From assembly GCA_024362935.1 (NCBI GenBank), contig JANCRA010000007.1, forward strand, positions 16,462,003 through 16,526,002: a stretch of DNA of 64,000 bases. Direction: 5' to 3'. The DNA is from Setophaga petechia (lineage: Eukaryota > Chordata > Aves > Passeriformes > Parulidae). Shown here piece after piece: positions 11,301 through 23,800 of this stretch. Below the pieces are notes generated by a model. That model was not told where the DNA came from. It was given only the letters and a program-made list of their open reading frames with translations, and ran no database searches. The position numbers and the translations under genes were made by a program. Positions within the stretch are counted from its first letter, which is position 1. The number at the start of each line of letters is the position of its first letter.

Positions 11301-13235
11301 TCATGTCAATGGCACTTAAATTCAGGCACAGAAAGAGAAAACACAAAGTATTTTAAATAAACTGTAGTTGAGAGCCATTCGGTCTATGGCTTAAAATGGT
11401 TTAAATGAAAACTCCTGCAACAGTCATGGTGAGCGGATGCTGAGAAGTCCTGACGGCCCAACCTTTTACTTTCTGCACCTCAGTTAAAAAAAAAAAAAAA
11501 AGGTCAGTGGTAGACCATTGTGAGAACATACATCTCTTTTGGCACATTATCTTCCCAGTTACATCCTGAAAAATTCATTTTTATATCCTGCCCATCTCTT
11601 AATGTCTAGGTAAGAAAAATACAACTTTTCTGCCTCTTATAGAACAACTGTTCTAAATTTATGCCACGTTGTTACAGCTGACAACTTTGACCAAGAGGTG
11701 GTGAAGAACTTCACGGGTACTTCAATGCTTACCCCATTTCCACTGCCAAGTTTCCAAGGTTCCACAGGCACTCCAGCACTCTATAGCAATAGCCAAGCTG
11801 GTGCTAAATAAGCTGGGAAAGTAAAAGCTGTATTCTGCTTCAAAATACCACAGTTCCAGGCTTGATAAAAAACAAACCCAAGCAAAAAAAAATTTAAAAC
11901 TAGTTTCAACAACTCTCCAGAAGGCTAGTTCTGAATAGACTCTCCAAAAACAAAAATAAAAATCCCAAATAAATTGTAAGGACTGTAAAGAAAAACTAGA
12001 CAGGGGGACTTTTCAGCTAATTACAGCCATACCTGTTGCCAGGCACATCATTTCATTACAGGACAGCTCAAACTCACCTTGTTCATGGGCTGTAAAGGCA
12101 AACACTGTTCTGTTAACTCATATTCCTGGAAAATGCCTCCAAAAGAAAATTTTAACAGGCAAGAAAGATGGTAATAGACGAACATGTCCAGAGATGGAGA
12201 CACTTCATGTGCTGCTGGCAAAATCCTGGAGAACATTTACTCCGAGTGAAAAAACACGTGTTAGAAGTCAAAGGAAATTTGAGTTGCCTGCAATCTCTTT
12301 TACAGGTCTTCTGCTGAAATGTCTTTTCGGAATTTCTAAGCCTACATATTTTTGCCACTCCTGGAATAGTGACTAACAAGACTGCAGTGCGTAAGAATTG
12401 GGGTTTTTTTAACACGAAATGAATGCTTCTGGGGCCATCAGGGCTCATCCCATCTCTTATGAAGGAAAAATACCTCAATAACCTCACAGCCACATGGCAG
12501 TAAAAAACATCATCACCTCTTTCCTCACCTTCTTCTGTCCTTGCTCAGATATATTTCATGGGACTTGGCTCAGGAACAACAACATATTACCAGACACAGT
12601 GGTCTAAAAACTCACCTGCTCAGGGTCAAGTGTATTCTTCCAATCAACATCACAGATGAGGCTCTGACATTTCATTTCCCTGTTCTATCAAAATTCTTAA
12701 TGCTACAGATCACTTCTGCTCCTGATACTTAATATTCAGCTCTTTTACTAATTTCTCTTCTGCTTCTTTCCTTCTAAAACATGCTCCCTTCTCTTCCACA
12801 GATTTTCCCCTACAGCATTAGAAAATATTAGACCTTATAAGACAACTCATTTTTCTCTATGTTCCTTTCACAGTTTCAAACATGCAAGAACCAGAGTACA
12901 AAAAGTGTTCTAGGAACCCAAACCTTCCACACATCATCAGGCTGTGCTCTCCAGTCAGATCCAGAAGTTTTGCAAAATAACAGGCAGCTCATAATCGACA
13001 AAGACTTCAGTTTAAAAACCACAGAACCTAACCCATTATTATCACCATCTGCATTTCTAGTTAGCATGTAACTAGACACCTTATGGAGGAACACAAGGAG
13101 CTATAAGGAGATCTTTGAATAGTCACTGTTGCACAATTGAAGTAGAGAAACCTAAGCCATACCCTGGCCTGTGCAGTACACAAAGCCAAACCAAAAGAGC
13201 CTGTTCATCTCTTTTGCCCTGTGCCTATGATTTAC
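8321..13235. other. Convergent intergenic region between NDST2 and ZSWIM8
   Basis: About 4.9 kb with no ORF resembling a known protein on either strand and no recognisable RNA gene. It has a 16-base A run at 11486-11501 and otherwise unremarkable sequence. Either UTR could extend into it. Confidence 0.55.
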
Positions 13236-13870
13236 TTTATTCTTTAAGAGTATTACTGAAAATATCAAACAGGTACATATTTCTAACTTGCAGAAATTAA
13301 AATTCATTGCCTAAACCCAAGTAAGAAGCAAAATACATTACTGCTGAGAAATGGGATTCTTAACATCCATAAGTCATCTAACTTCCACTTTTAAAAGTAT
13401 GTGCTTATACACTTAAGCTATCTAAACTTAATTTTCTGCAATGCCATCCCTACTAGATACCTTTCACAGTCCACCACATACCTCTCATACCACCAATACA
13501 TGGGAGCAGCTGGTGTTCTACTCAATACTTGGGAAATACAAGGTTCTGCATTATCACACAGTATCAAGGCTAGAAAAGGAAGCCAGTGACTGACAGAACT
13601 GTAGGAAGAACATCCCAGACTTACCACCAACTCTCCCAACACCCATCAAACATGTACTTCAGCCTCTGCAGAGGCAGGTCATTGTCAGAGCAGTACCAGA
13701 CAAGAAACCTTTGGGCCCCATCTTGTGCTGGACTGCTGCTCCCCAGAGCACAGCAGCCACCTACTGGGGCTCACAGGAGCTCCCACTGACACACAGCTGG
13801 CCAGCTCCTTCAGACTGCCAACATCATAGCAGAAGAAGAGAGAGTCGGTCTAAGAAAACAAGTGTTTAAT
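13236..13870 (-). terminator. Candidate poly(A) signals for ZSWIM8
   Basis: On the - strand, ATTAAA lies at 13865-13870, about 785 bases after the stop, and is followed by a T-rich stretch (TTGTTTTCTT). A canonical AATAAA lies further on at 13236-13241. Either could end the transcript; sequence alone does not decide. Confidence 0.35.
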
Positions 13871-14655
13871 CAGGAAACAAGAAGAGACGAGGGATAAGAA
13901 AGTGATTACAGGAGAGTAATACCCCAGCCAAAAGAAACAGGATTGTACAACTTGGAACAACCAGGATCAAAACATTCTGTGAGCCAGCAGTGCCCAGTGA
14001 GGGACGCTCCTGAGAAAGAGCTCAAGCACTTCTGGCAGTCTCCAGGCAGCTCAGTGCAGTCAAGGACTCACTGCCCGAGCTCCAGCCTCTGTCCTCAGCT
14101 GCTGCAGAAAGCTGCAGAGTTGGCCCTGGCCCTGCTACTCCAGTCTCAGCTTCTCTCACCAGGAGTTGCTGAAAGGGATGGAAGGAGCACTCACTGTGCA
14201 CAGCAGTTCCAGCCACTCTCCAAAAGGAGATGGTGTGTGGAGTAAGAGAAGCCCATACAAAAAAAAAAGTTTACATATTTATAAATGCTAAAATAAATAT
14301 TTCAGACAGAATCCCCAACCCCTCTAACATGTGCGCAATCACACTGCAAACTGCTCGCAGGACAGCCTCCGGGGCTCAGGGAGAAAAGCCGTGACTACAC
14401 CACAGGGCAGCCAGCTCAACTTCCTTCTCATTTCCTGATGCTTCTCAAGCCTGAGAAGGAGGAGGAAGAGCGAGCAATGCAGAGCGCCAACACGCAACAG
14501 TGCTGGAGAGGAATGTCATGGTATAAATACACCAGATCAGTGGTTTCCAACAAGTTAAAACTAAAATAAAAAAGACACCAGAAGGAAGGATGGTGTAAAT
14601 GGAACTACAACTATGTTGGGCAAAGGGTTGTGTGTCCGTGGAGCTCCACCTGATG
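13871..14655 (-). other. ZSWIM8: Probable ZSWIM8 3' UTR
   Basis: Follows the ZSWIM8 stop codon on the - strand. It is richer in GC than the neighbouring introns and lacks any coding continuation. Its length depends on which poly(A) signal is used. Confidence 0.5.
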
Positions 14656-14859
14656 TCATGGTGAGAAGGTGGTCATTTCCAGAGAGACCCTTTGCCACAG
14701 CTCCTTTGTCTGCTTGCTGCGCTTTAGGTTCTGGAGAATATCATTAAACTGCATCATGCCCATGGGAGTCAGGCAGAAGGCGCTTCTGGCGCTGCGGATG
14801 GCATTCACAAAGTCATCGTAGTCAGCTGGAGTGAGATGGATCAGCCGATGATGGATGTA
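14656..14859 (-). CDS. ZSWIM8: ZSWIM8 exon 26, C-terminus and stop
   Basis: 67 codons plus TGA (stop at 14656-14658). It begins YIHHRLIHLTPADYDDFVNA and ends TKELWQRVSLEMTTFSP, differing from my recollection of human ZSWIM8 only near the end (T for A). Phase 0 acceptor CCCATCCAG. Confidence 0.96.
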   Translation of the reverse strand, partial: YIHHRLIHLTPADYDDFVNAIRSARSAFCLTPMGMMQFNDILQNLKRSKQTKELWQRVSLEMTTFSP

Positions 14860-17800
14860 CTGGATGGGAAAAGGGAAAGAGCCTTAAGGAATTTGCTCAC
14901 CGCCCTCCTGCTGGTGAAACTTACAAGATTGAGCTCCCAGAGCAACAGCTCACACGGTCCTGTTACCCACCAGTGGTCCAAGACTGGCAGCTCTGACAGA
15001 GAAGAGTACCTCAAAGGCAGCAGTGCTGTATCCTACACCTCAGCACACCCAAGGGCAGTGCCCCCTCCGAGCACCAAAACGCAGCATCAGCAAGTGTCCT
15101 CTATGTCATGAGCACTGTACTGAGCCATAGTACAGCACTAAAGGCTCAGGTAATACTCTGCCCCATCAGCACCCAACCCTTACAACCTTTCATTCTGCAG
15201 GTTACACCCAGCCTGGTCACTGCACATCTCCTTTGCTAAGGGACATGGGCTGAGTTAAGTTTACACTACATTGCTACAAAATATCTCTAGGTTTAACATT
15301 GTCACTTCTATCAGCTTCTCAAACAAGGCCCTAAACCAGCAGGCTTAGCTTTCAAGGCCAAATGAAGAAGTTGTTATGTCTCAAAAATACCATCTAGGAT
15401 CATAGAACAGCTAATCCAACCTGGACAATATGGCTACAGAATCACCCTTTGGTCGTTTATTCAAGAGGAAGGTATATGTGATGTGTCCTGACTGCACTGT
15501 TTTAAAGAACAGGCAGCTTTGATATTCCAGCTGGCTCACTGAAACACTGGTTTCAGCAAAGCCTGGGAGGGATATCTGTGCTGGTAGCTGACCAAGCCAT
15601 TTCCATTGTTGGTGTCAGCACTGGCACACAGACAGCCATGCCACGGCTTCATGAGAAGGAGAAAACAGGCTACTGCTAACAAGAAAGTAAAAAGGATAGG
15701 CTAGGGACAGGGGTGGACATGAGACTTGAAAACATAAAGTTCAGAAGTTAAAAGGTACACATAGCATTCAGAGTGAGGAAGAACACAACCACCCCAGCCC
15801 TCATGGAAGAGCACAGGAGGTGGAAGGCCTTGGCAGAAGCAGTACAGTGAGATCCTTTGCATGCAGCCCCCATACAGGCAGGTGATGCCTATTCCAGTCC
15901 CTGCTGAGGGAGAAGGATGCATCAGGAATGGACCACTTCAGGTCCCAGTGCCCAAGGCCCCTTCCCCTCTGCACATGCACACACAGGCAGCACCTCCAAG
16001 GCAGGCAATGGCCTGGCAGCTCTGACAGGCAGGAAGATAAGCCACACTTTACCTGCATATAGGCCTGCTGGCACCTCTGCACCAGCTGGTGGAAGGCTGG
16101 GGTGCGCAGGTGGTTGTGCACATGGGCAGGGTTGAGCCTCTGTAGAGCTTCCATGATGATCTCCTGGAGCACAAAAGGGCTCAGCACCCCCTTGGCAGCA
16201 CCAACGCAAAACTGATGCACGTAGTTTACACCTGCACAGGAGGAAGTCAGAACAACAGTGCTAAGGTAACAGACACACAAGAAATCACACTTCACAGCAA
16301 GGACCTGGATCTGGGGCACCTTCTCACAGGACTGCATCCTCCAGCAGGCTTGGGGGAGACAGTCTAGCAAACTCATAGGACAGAGAAAATTCTGCTATAC
16401 CCATCAGGTCTGAGGAGAGACCAGGTACCACCTCAGTTACTGGTGTTCCCAAATTCACCTTTCTTTAAAGGAGATATGAAAGGAAACTAATCCTCGTGGA
16501 TTAATGTGGCAAGGTTACTAGAAAGACAAGGATAACACGGTACCTTCTCCATTGTTTCCTGACTGCCCATCAAGGAAGCACCTAGATGCCTCAGTGCTCA
16601 GGCTTTAAGGAGGCTGTAGAATAAGTCAAGCTTCCCCACCACTTCCTATGGTGGAGCTCTGCCAGCAGGAGCAGCAGAAGCTGTGCCACTAAACAGGCTG
16701 TTTGTAAATATTTTTTTAGCTTACTGCTTATGAAAGAATTTAGAAAGTGAGCTGACAAAAAAGATACAAGAGCAAAATAGAAGAAAAAACAAGCAACCCT
16801 CCCAAAAATAGGTGTTATGAGCAACTATTGCTATAAAAAGTCTTCACAGAAGGTATAAATATACATAAGAGGAATACCTACAATACAGTGCAAACAGAAA
16901 AGAAAGAATCAATATTATAGAATGGAAGAGATACAAGCTCTGAACCCTGTCCAATCTCATGTACTTCATCCAGTGGCTCAAAATTTAACAGTATGCCTAC
17001 AGAACCCAAAAATGGGACAAATGAGGGGATGAAAGAGCAGTAGGGATCTTCTCTCAGGAATGGCACTGCTATCAGGCTTGCCCAATCTTTTGAAGTTTCA
17101 CTCCTTCAAGAGCTTTTTCCCACCATGGCCCAAATCCCAGGAAGTGGATTTCTGTTAAGTACTGCTCTGAGCCTTACCTAACTTTGCAGCTAACCCAAGG
17201 AGCCATTTTACATCCTCAGTGTAGGGTGGGCTGCGGGAGAAGTTGTTGGGATGGTCGTTGTGAGCTCTTCGGCCAAGCATCTCCAGAGCCAGCATCCCTG
17301 TGAGAAAGGGGCAGCCACAGTCAAGCAGCACTTCTGCCCAGTAAGGCTGAGTCTAGCATTTCACTCACTGCAACACAACCTGGTTGGCCTGCCCCTCACC
17401 AACAGAAAATTCCACAGCTGCAGAGCCCAAAGAGAAAGAAAAGGGCAACCTTGGAGCCTGCCAGCACAGGAACTATCTGCAACATCTGGATCTGCTGCTT
17501 CAGGCTGGGAAACCTGCACAGCCATCACCCCTCACCAGAGCTGCGAAGAAGCACTCAAGCACCCACGGCAGCGTCAAGCAGAGAGCCCCAAAGGCTGCAC
17601 TACAAGAGATGTCCTGAAAGCAAAGCTTTTGATCTAAATTTTGCAACAGAGAAGCTACCCAAACCAATCTGCTCCGCAGCAAAGACAACAGGCCATCACT
17701 GAGCTGCAGTATTGCCAATCTGCAAACATTTCACTTATGCCATTACAGTTCTTCAGACAAATCTACCCATTCAAACAGTATTCAAATACCAACATGTGCC

Positions 17801-20800
17801 ACATCCTGATCTTCCATACCATCTTCCCTGCCTGTGCCTCTCTCTTACTCAGGTTATTAAACACCTTTCATGGCATGCCATGTACCACTGATATTTTAAA
17901 AGACACCTGCACGCCTTTCCAGCTAACAAGTACTCTGTATTCTGGCTTTCAACAAAAAAGTCAAGCTTTCCTTCCATTTTCCTGCTGTTTCTCTTCCTTT
18001 ACTTATTTTGGAGGCTTCTTTATCCTACATCAAGCATCCACTGGGTTGAACCATGAGTACGTACAAGTAGCTTACTACTTATTAGTACAGTAGTACTTAT
18101 TAGTACAGTAGCTTACTGCAATCTAAGCTTCATCCCAAACCATAAGACTGCTATCATTGTACCAATGGCAATTCAGGCAGACTCTCTTATTTTCTCATAA
18201 CCAGTGTGACTGGGAAAGGAAAGCTAATTACATACCCACTCTTCACTAAATCTAAGTTCCTCCTGCATCTATCTTCAACAAATAACTGGAGAGGCACAAG
18301 GCACTTCCTTTGTGCATCTGAAGATCAGCTGGTATTAAACTAGAGGTGTGTCCTCCCCATCCATGAGCGGCAGAAGCCAAGTATCATTTTATCATATAGT
18401 CACAACTTGTACAGTCACATCCTTGGAGCCCTACTCAGGCTCCTTTCCACATCTGCTGAAAGGCAAGACTCTTCCCAGCTTTAACCCACTTAGCTTTCTT
18501 TTCTGCTCTGATGGTCCTGAAAAGCAATTGTTCAATCTTACAATGCTTTGCCTTCATTTTTAGACTCCACATCTGATCATCAACTTGGTTTTTCCATGTC
18601 CCTCAGGTGCATTCACCCCCAACAGCAGCAGTAGCCAACTGCCAAATTGACAGTGAAAACCTGCAGCCTTGCCCTGAATCCCTCTCAAGGGGACTACAGA
18701 AACCCACTCGGCCATCCTTACCAACTCGGTATGCAGAGTGGAGGTAGTGCAGGCCCTGGGGGCTCACGGGCTGACTGTGCTGCTCATCCTCGGCAGGAAA
18801 ACCCCCCGTAACAAGGGAGTTGGGCTGTGAGGACAGAGTTGTCAAGGAAGCACCCTGAATCGCTGGGAACGTTGATCCTGCATGGACACTGCCTACTGAA
18901 GAGAGCAAAACAGCAGCATTAGGACTCAGCACCAGCCTAAAAGAAGGTTTACTTGGGACATCATCTCCTTCACCTGACTGCCCCCTGCCAGTGTAGGATT
19001 ATATTCCCCTAAACAGACCAATAAAGCAACCAAAACCCACAGGCTTACAACTGAAATACAATGGGTCAGGAAAAGCCCTATTCTATTTGCAAGGTGGGCC
19101 TGACAGGGTCAGTAACATGTCTGTCCATTTCTTCTGCAGTATCTCTTGAACATGCACAAAATCCATGTTTTACTTGTAAACGTGTATGTTGATTTGAATG
19201 CATATGCTATGATTAAATAAAATATTTGGTTCTGATTTCTTGTCCAAGGAACAAGACACTCATGTGTATGTCTACACCTGATGAGAAACTGCTAGGAAAA
19301 TTACTGAGCAGGAAAAGAATTAAGTCACTCAAAGATCAAGTCCAACAATGCAAGGTTCTTCCACTTGGGCTGTAGGACGGCTGTCACTCCGTTCAGGAAG
19401 GCCATCACTGGAGGCTGACCTCCAATCATCCCTGGAAAGAACAGTCACTGCACACACTGGCAGCATGTACCAACAGTTAAAACAGCAGGGAGACTTGAGA
19501 AGTTGTCACCTTCAGACACTTAACTAGTATGAGCAAACTCAAGGGAAATGACAGATTTCAAATGCAAACCCATTGCATTGTACCACTTAAACTTGTACGG
19601 AGAGCAGTAAACACTGAGTCACTAAGCTGCACTCTTACAAGACTCAAATTTACCTGTCCCTCTCAAGAAAGGTACAAAGAGTAAAGAGCAAGGTTTGCTT
19701 GAGAACTCCAGAGCACAGATGCCTTTAGGTGTGTGCAAACTGTTACCCTTACTTCACAGTTTCTCTGTGATGCTACTACACCAGCTTGAGTAATGCTGTA
19801 AGTTCCTTTTAATTTCCCCCTCCATGTTTGCTAGGGAACAGTTGAATACCTGAGAACAATGTGTCTCCCAGGAAAGACTTGTCTAACCTCCTCAACCAAG
19901 GAGACACACAGGGGGCCAAACAACGCACAAAGCACGGCAAAATTCATACTGTGTTTGAAGTCTGGCCAAGGACAATAACCCATAAGAATGAGGTAAATTA
20001 TTTCCAGAGCTCAGGCCTCACCACATGATTCTGTACTTGAGGAACAGTCAAACAGAATTGTAAGGACTGAAAATAAGTTTATAGAAGCCATAAACAATGG
20101 CAACTGGAAAGGGTGGGGTTGTTTTCTCCTTCTGGTGTTTTAAGTGTTCTAGGATGAATTAGCACTTCTGGAAGATTCATAGCTCTTTGGAGGAGTACAG
20201 AAATGATTTCTCACAATGAAAAGTCACGGCATCAGATTGTGACTAAGGCTGGCAGCTATCAGATCCTGAGGCCTTCAAGACTGTTTTATTTGCTTTTGTG
20301 TTAGCTCTTTAGCATCAAAATACAGGATTAAAAAAACCCTAAAATTATTATCCTGATATTCTGAATATGAAGGAGACCAATACAACTCTTCAGTATTTTT
20401 CCACATACCAGTCTTCCAGCACCTGGTGAGTTGCAACACACTGAAAACAGGGAAATATTACACCCTCTGCAATGATGGATTAGCAGAGACCAGGGTCAAG
20501 CACAACCCACTGTTGCAGAACTCCATGGCAATGACAGCATGTCCACAATCCAGTCAACATCTGTTGTCCCAGTGCTACACACCAGTTCATGGATTTTTAC
20601 CATCACTTGAGCCCTAGCACAACACATGAGCACCCATTCCAAACATTGACAAAACATCCATCATCTCTGATAGTTCCACATTTGGGCACTGGCTGCCTCC
20701 AATCTTTTCAGGCAGGAAAACACATTTAGTAGTGCTTCTGTAGCAGAAGTCTGCCTGCTTCCTACACTCTGTTTACCTGACCCAACAGAATTACATGAGT

Positions 20801-23800
20801 CTGCTCAAGATCATCTATGCTCACCTTGCCCAAGGAGAGCAGGAATTAAGTTTTTACGGGTTAGAAGTCAGAAAGACCACAAGAGCTCCAAACATGATTT
20901 AGTCTTGAGGCCAAAACAATCTCATACTGGAAATTCAGCTGAACAGAAGTTTCTCTCTGCTAGCTGTATCAGACTCCCTTGGGAATCCCAGTACCCCTGA
21001 GCAGGCACACCGTTAAAATGGCATTCATTTGGCCAGAACCTTCCACTGCAAGAACCCTCGTTCCACTTGTAATCAATGAGGAACAGGACTTCACTGGGGA
21101 AGAGCTAAGAGACGGTAAAGAAACCTGTGCTCCCCAGCCCAGAGGTGTAACTTACGCGCTACATTGGAAGACAGCGACAGTCCCGTCTCACTGTGGTAGG
21201 GATGCACGGCGATCTGCGTCATGGAGGGGACGGGCACGCCAGGGAAGGACACTGCTGTAGCTGCCAGGGACGGTGCAGTCACTGAGTAAGGGTACTGCGC
21301 CCCTATGAATGCTGGGTGGACACCCTGCAACAGAAGGTACAGAACATGCGTGTCTACTTCACTGACCACTCAGAAGTAATTCAAAACATCATGTCCCCAC
21401 ACAAGACCCAGAGCTTTAAAAGTCCAGTCTGAAGGAAGCAAAGGAGAAAACTTGCACCGTATGAGCATTACATCTGCTTGCTCCTCCTCCTTTTAAAAAC
21501 CTAATCATTTTGCAGAAAACCACTCCAAGACGTTCAAAAATAGGCAAAGGTTAAAATAACCTTTATTTGGCTTTCCCAGCATAGTCTCTACTTTGCCTGC
21601 AACCTCTCAAGAAAACAAGATTTCTGTCCAGTGCCTTCTGAGAAAGTACAGCGCAACAAAAATTAAGAACTACTGATGTATTATATTTTATATTCTCTTG
21701 AGACTTTAAACACAGCCACAAAAGGCTCCTTACAGTGCAAATGCTGAGCTGGAGGGCCAAAGTAAGTGTCACCAACTGGCAAGTGAGAGCAGAGAGACCT
21801 GATCTCAAGCCGTGACAGTTCTGAGTCCCATGTTCTCCCCACTCCAACATATTCCCCTAGAAGCAGCCCCACAAGACCACAGTAAATGAACAAGGCACAG
21901 CCAAAACTCACCTGTGGATACGCTGAGCCAGGGACCGGGAAGACTGCTGGGCGCGGCATGTGCTGGATGGTGTGTCCGATATACTGGGGGTTACAGGGGA
22001 TGTGAGTCTGAAGGGTGGTGTAAGGGTGGAGACCCTGCGTGTGTGTATGGGCCATTGCTGGCCCTGCCACCGTGTGCTGCTGGTACATGGTCGACCCCAC
22101 AGAGATCACTGGCATGACGGTTGCTGCTGCAGTTACTGCAGCTGCCACTGTCACCGTGGTCGGCTCTGAGGTCACCCGGCTGTCTGCCAGGCCACGTGCT
22201 GCTTCAGATGCGGCCCGCGCGCCACCGGCACTGCAGCCAGTGGCACCTTCTCTCTGGGCTGGGGTCCCACCAACAGTCTGTTCATAAAGCCAGTACCACT
22301 GATGAGCTACTTCAAACAGGACTTCTGGGTACACACCACCTCCTTTAGCTGCCTCTTCTACTGCCATGCAGGCCTTTTCCAGCATCAGGTTGTCCTGAGA
22401 ACAGTGAAACAAAAGAAGTTGTTAAGAATGTAAAATGAGAAACACAAGAAAGAAAAACTACAGGAGGGGGGAAGTACAAAGCACTCTAAAATGACTAATA
22501 CTATGGGGACCAGCCAGATGCTAAGCAGCAGAATAACCAGTGTAATTCATGAAACATAAGAAATCCAGAGAACTGGGATTAAGGCTGGGCAGTAGCAAAG
22601 GAGCCGACCCCACAGGTAACAACAGCACATCCTTGATAGGATGAAAACAGCCTCCACTAGCAGCTGCCATATGATGCTCACCTGTTCTTTACATTGCACC
22701 AGAGCCCTCTGGATCTCGTTTGGGTTCAGGGCATGGGCATGAGGCAGGCAGCTGAGTGCCAGTTCAGCAGCTGCCCGCACCATGTTGGAGTCTCTGGCCC
22801 GTGAAGCTCTGTCTGCCAATGATGCCACCTCTGGGGGAGTTAGATGTCCATCCCAACACTCCACTAAGATGTTCAAGGCTGCACTACCAATCTCCATGGC
22901 CTGCCCTAAGAAGAAGAGTGAGAGAGACTCTCACAACACTGTATGCCCAGCACATTTAGTCAGCTTTCTTTCAACAGCAGGTGCATTCTTCACTTCCTTC
23001 AGCAGTAGTGACACAACCCAGTTGCTTCCATTAAGGTTCACATCAAATTTAGGTGCCTCCTCCCAAAACACAGGACAAACAAGAGCCCACAATAAGCAAG
23101 TGGTGAGTGAGGACACCATTACTTAAGCTAAAATGCATTGGAAATAGCAAAAGTACTTGCTATAGCTGATTTTAGTACCCACAAACCAGTCTGGACTGCC
23201 AGTCTAGTAATTCACATCAGGAAAACATGTATTTTCGAAGGTGTATTTTTTAGGCCTCTAAAAGCCATATGGATAGGTAGTAGGTATGGGTGCAATCAAA
23301 AGGAAGTGGAAAGTGAGAACTGAACACTGCCAGAGAGCATGTTCAGACTTGACACATGTCTGTCTCTTCAGCACACTTCTGAAGGAGAGGTAAAGACCAG
23401 TCTCTGTATGAGAAGTGGGCTTTTTAGACTGAAGCATTTTGCAGTTCAAACAAGAAAGAGGTTGCAAAAACTTTCCAGGCCAAAGTAACCACCACTGTGT
23501 AAATCAATGCTGATCAGTAACTACTGCAGCTGTGTGAGATGCTCATACGGCCCCTACAGCACATCAGTACCACCGTTCTCAAGAACAAGCTTGCCCCCCT
23601 ATCCCACTTCCTGCCCAAAAGTCAGCCTCCCAAAAAAGCTTTGCTGTAACCTGTGATCCAGGAGACATGTGAGGAGTAAGTTCGAGAGAGCCAGTTGGGA
23701 GACACGAAGTTGTGCAGCCCTAGTGCATACAGCCCAATCTCAAAGGCGCAGAGGTGAAGGTTGCGGTGTGGTCCCTGGTGCCCACCACTGGAGGAAGGGT

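Noticed and set aside
11486..11501. 16-base A run in the intergenic region as the tail of a processed pseudogene
   Set aside because: No coding similarity or target-site duplication could be seen upstream of it.
15396..15440. CR1-like words (GGATCATAGAACAG, AATCCAACCTGG)
   Set aside because: Too short, and the following sequence departs from CR1, so not listed as an element.
17641..18093. 150-codon open frame on the + strand
   Set aside because: It lies in ZSWIM8 intron 23, ends inside the 18-bp tandem repeat, and has no recognisable domain, promoter or splice structure.
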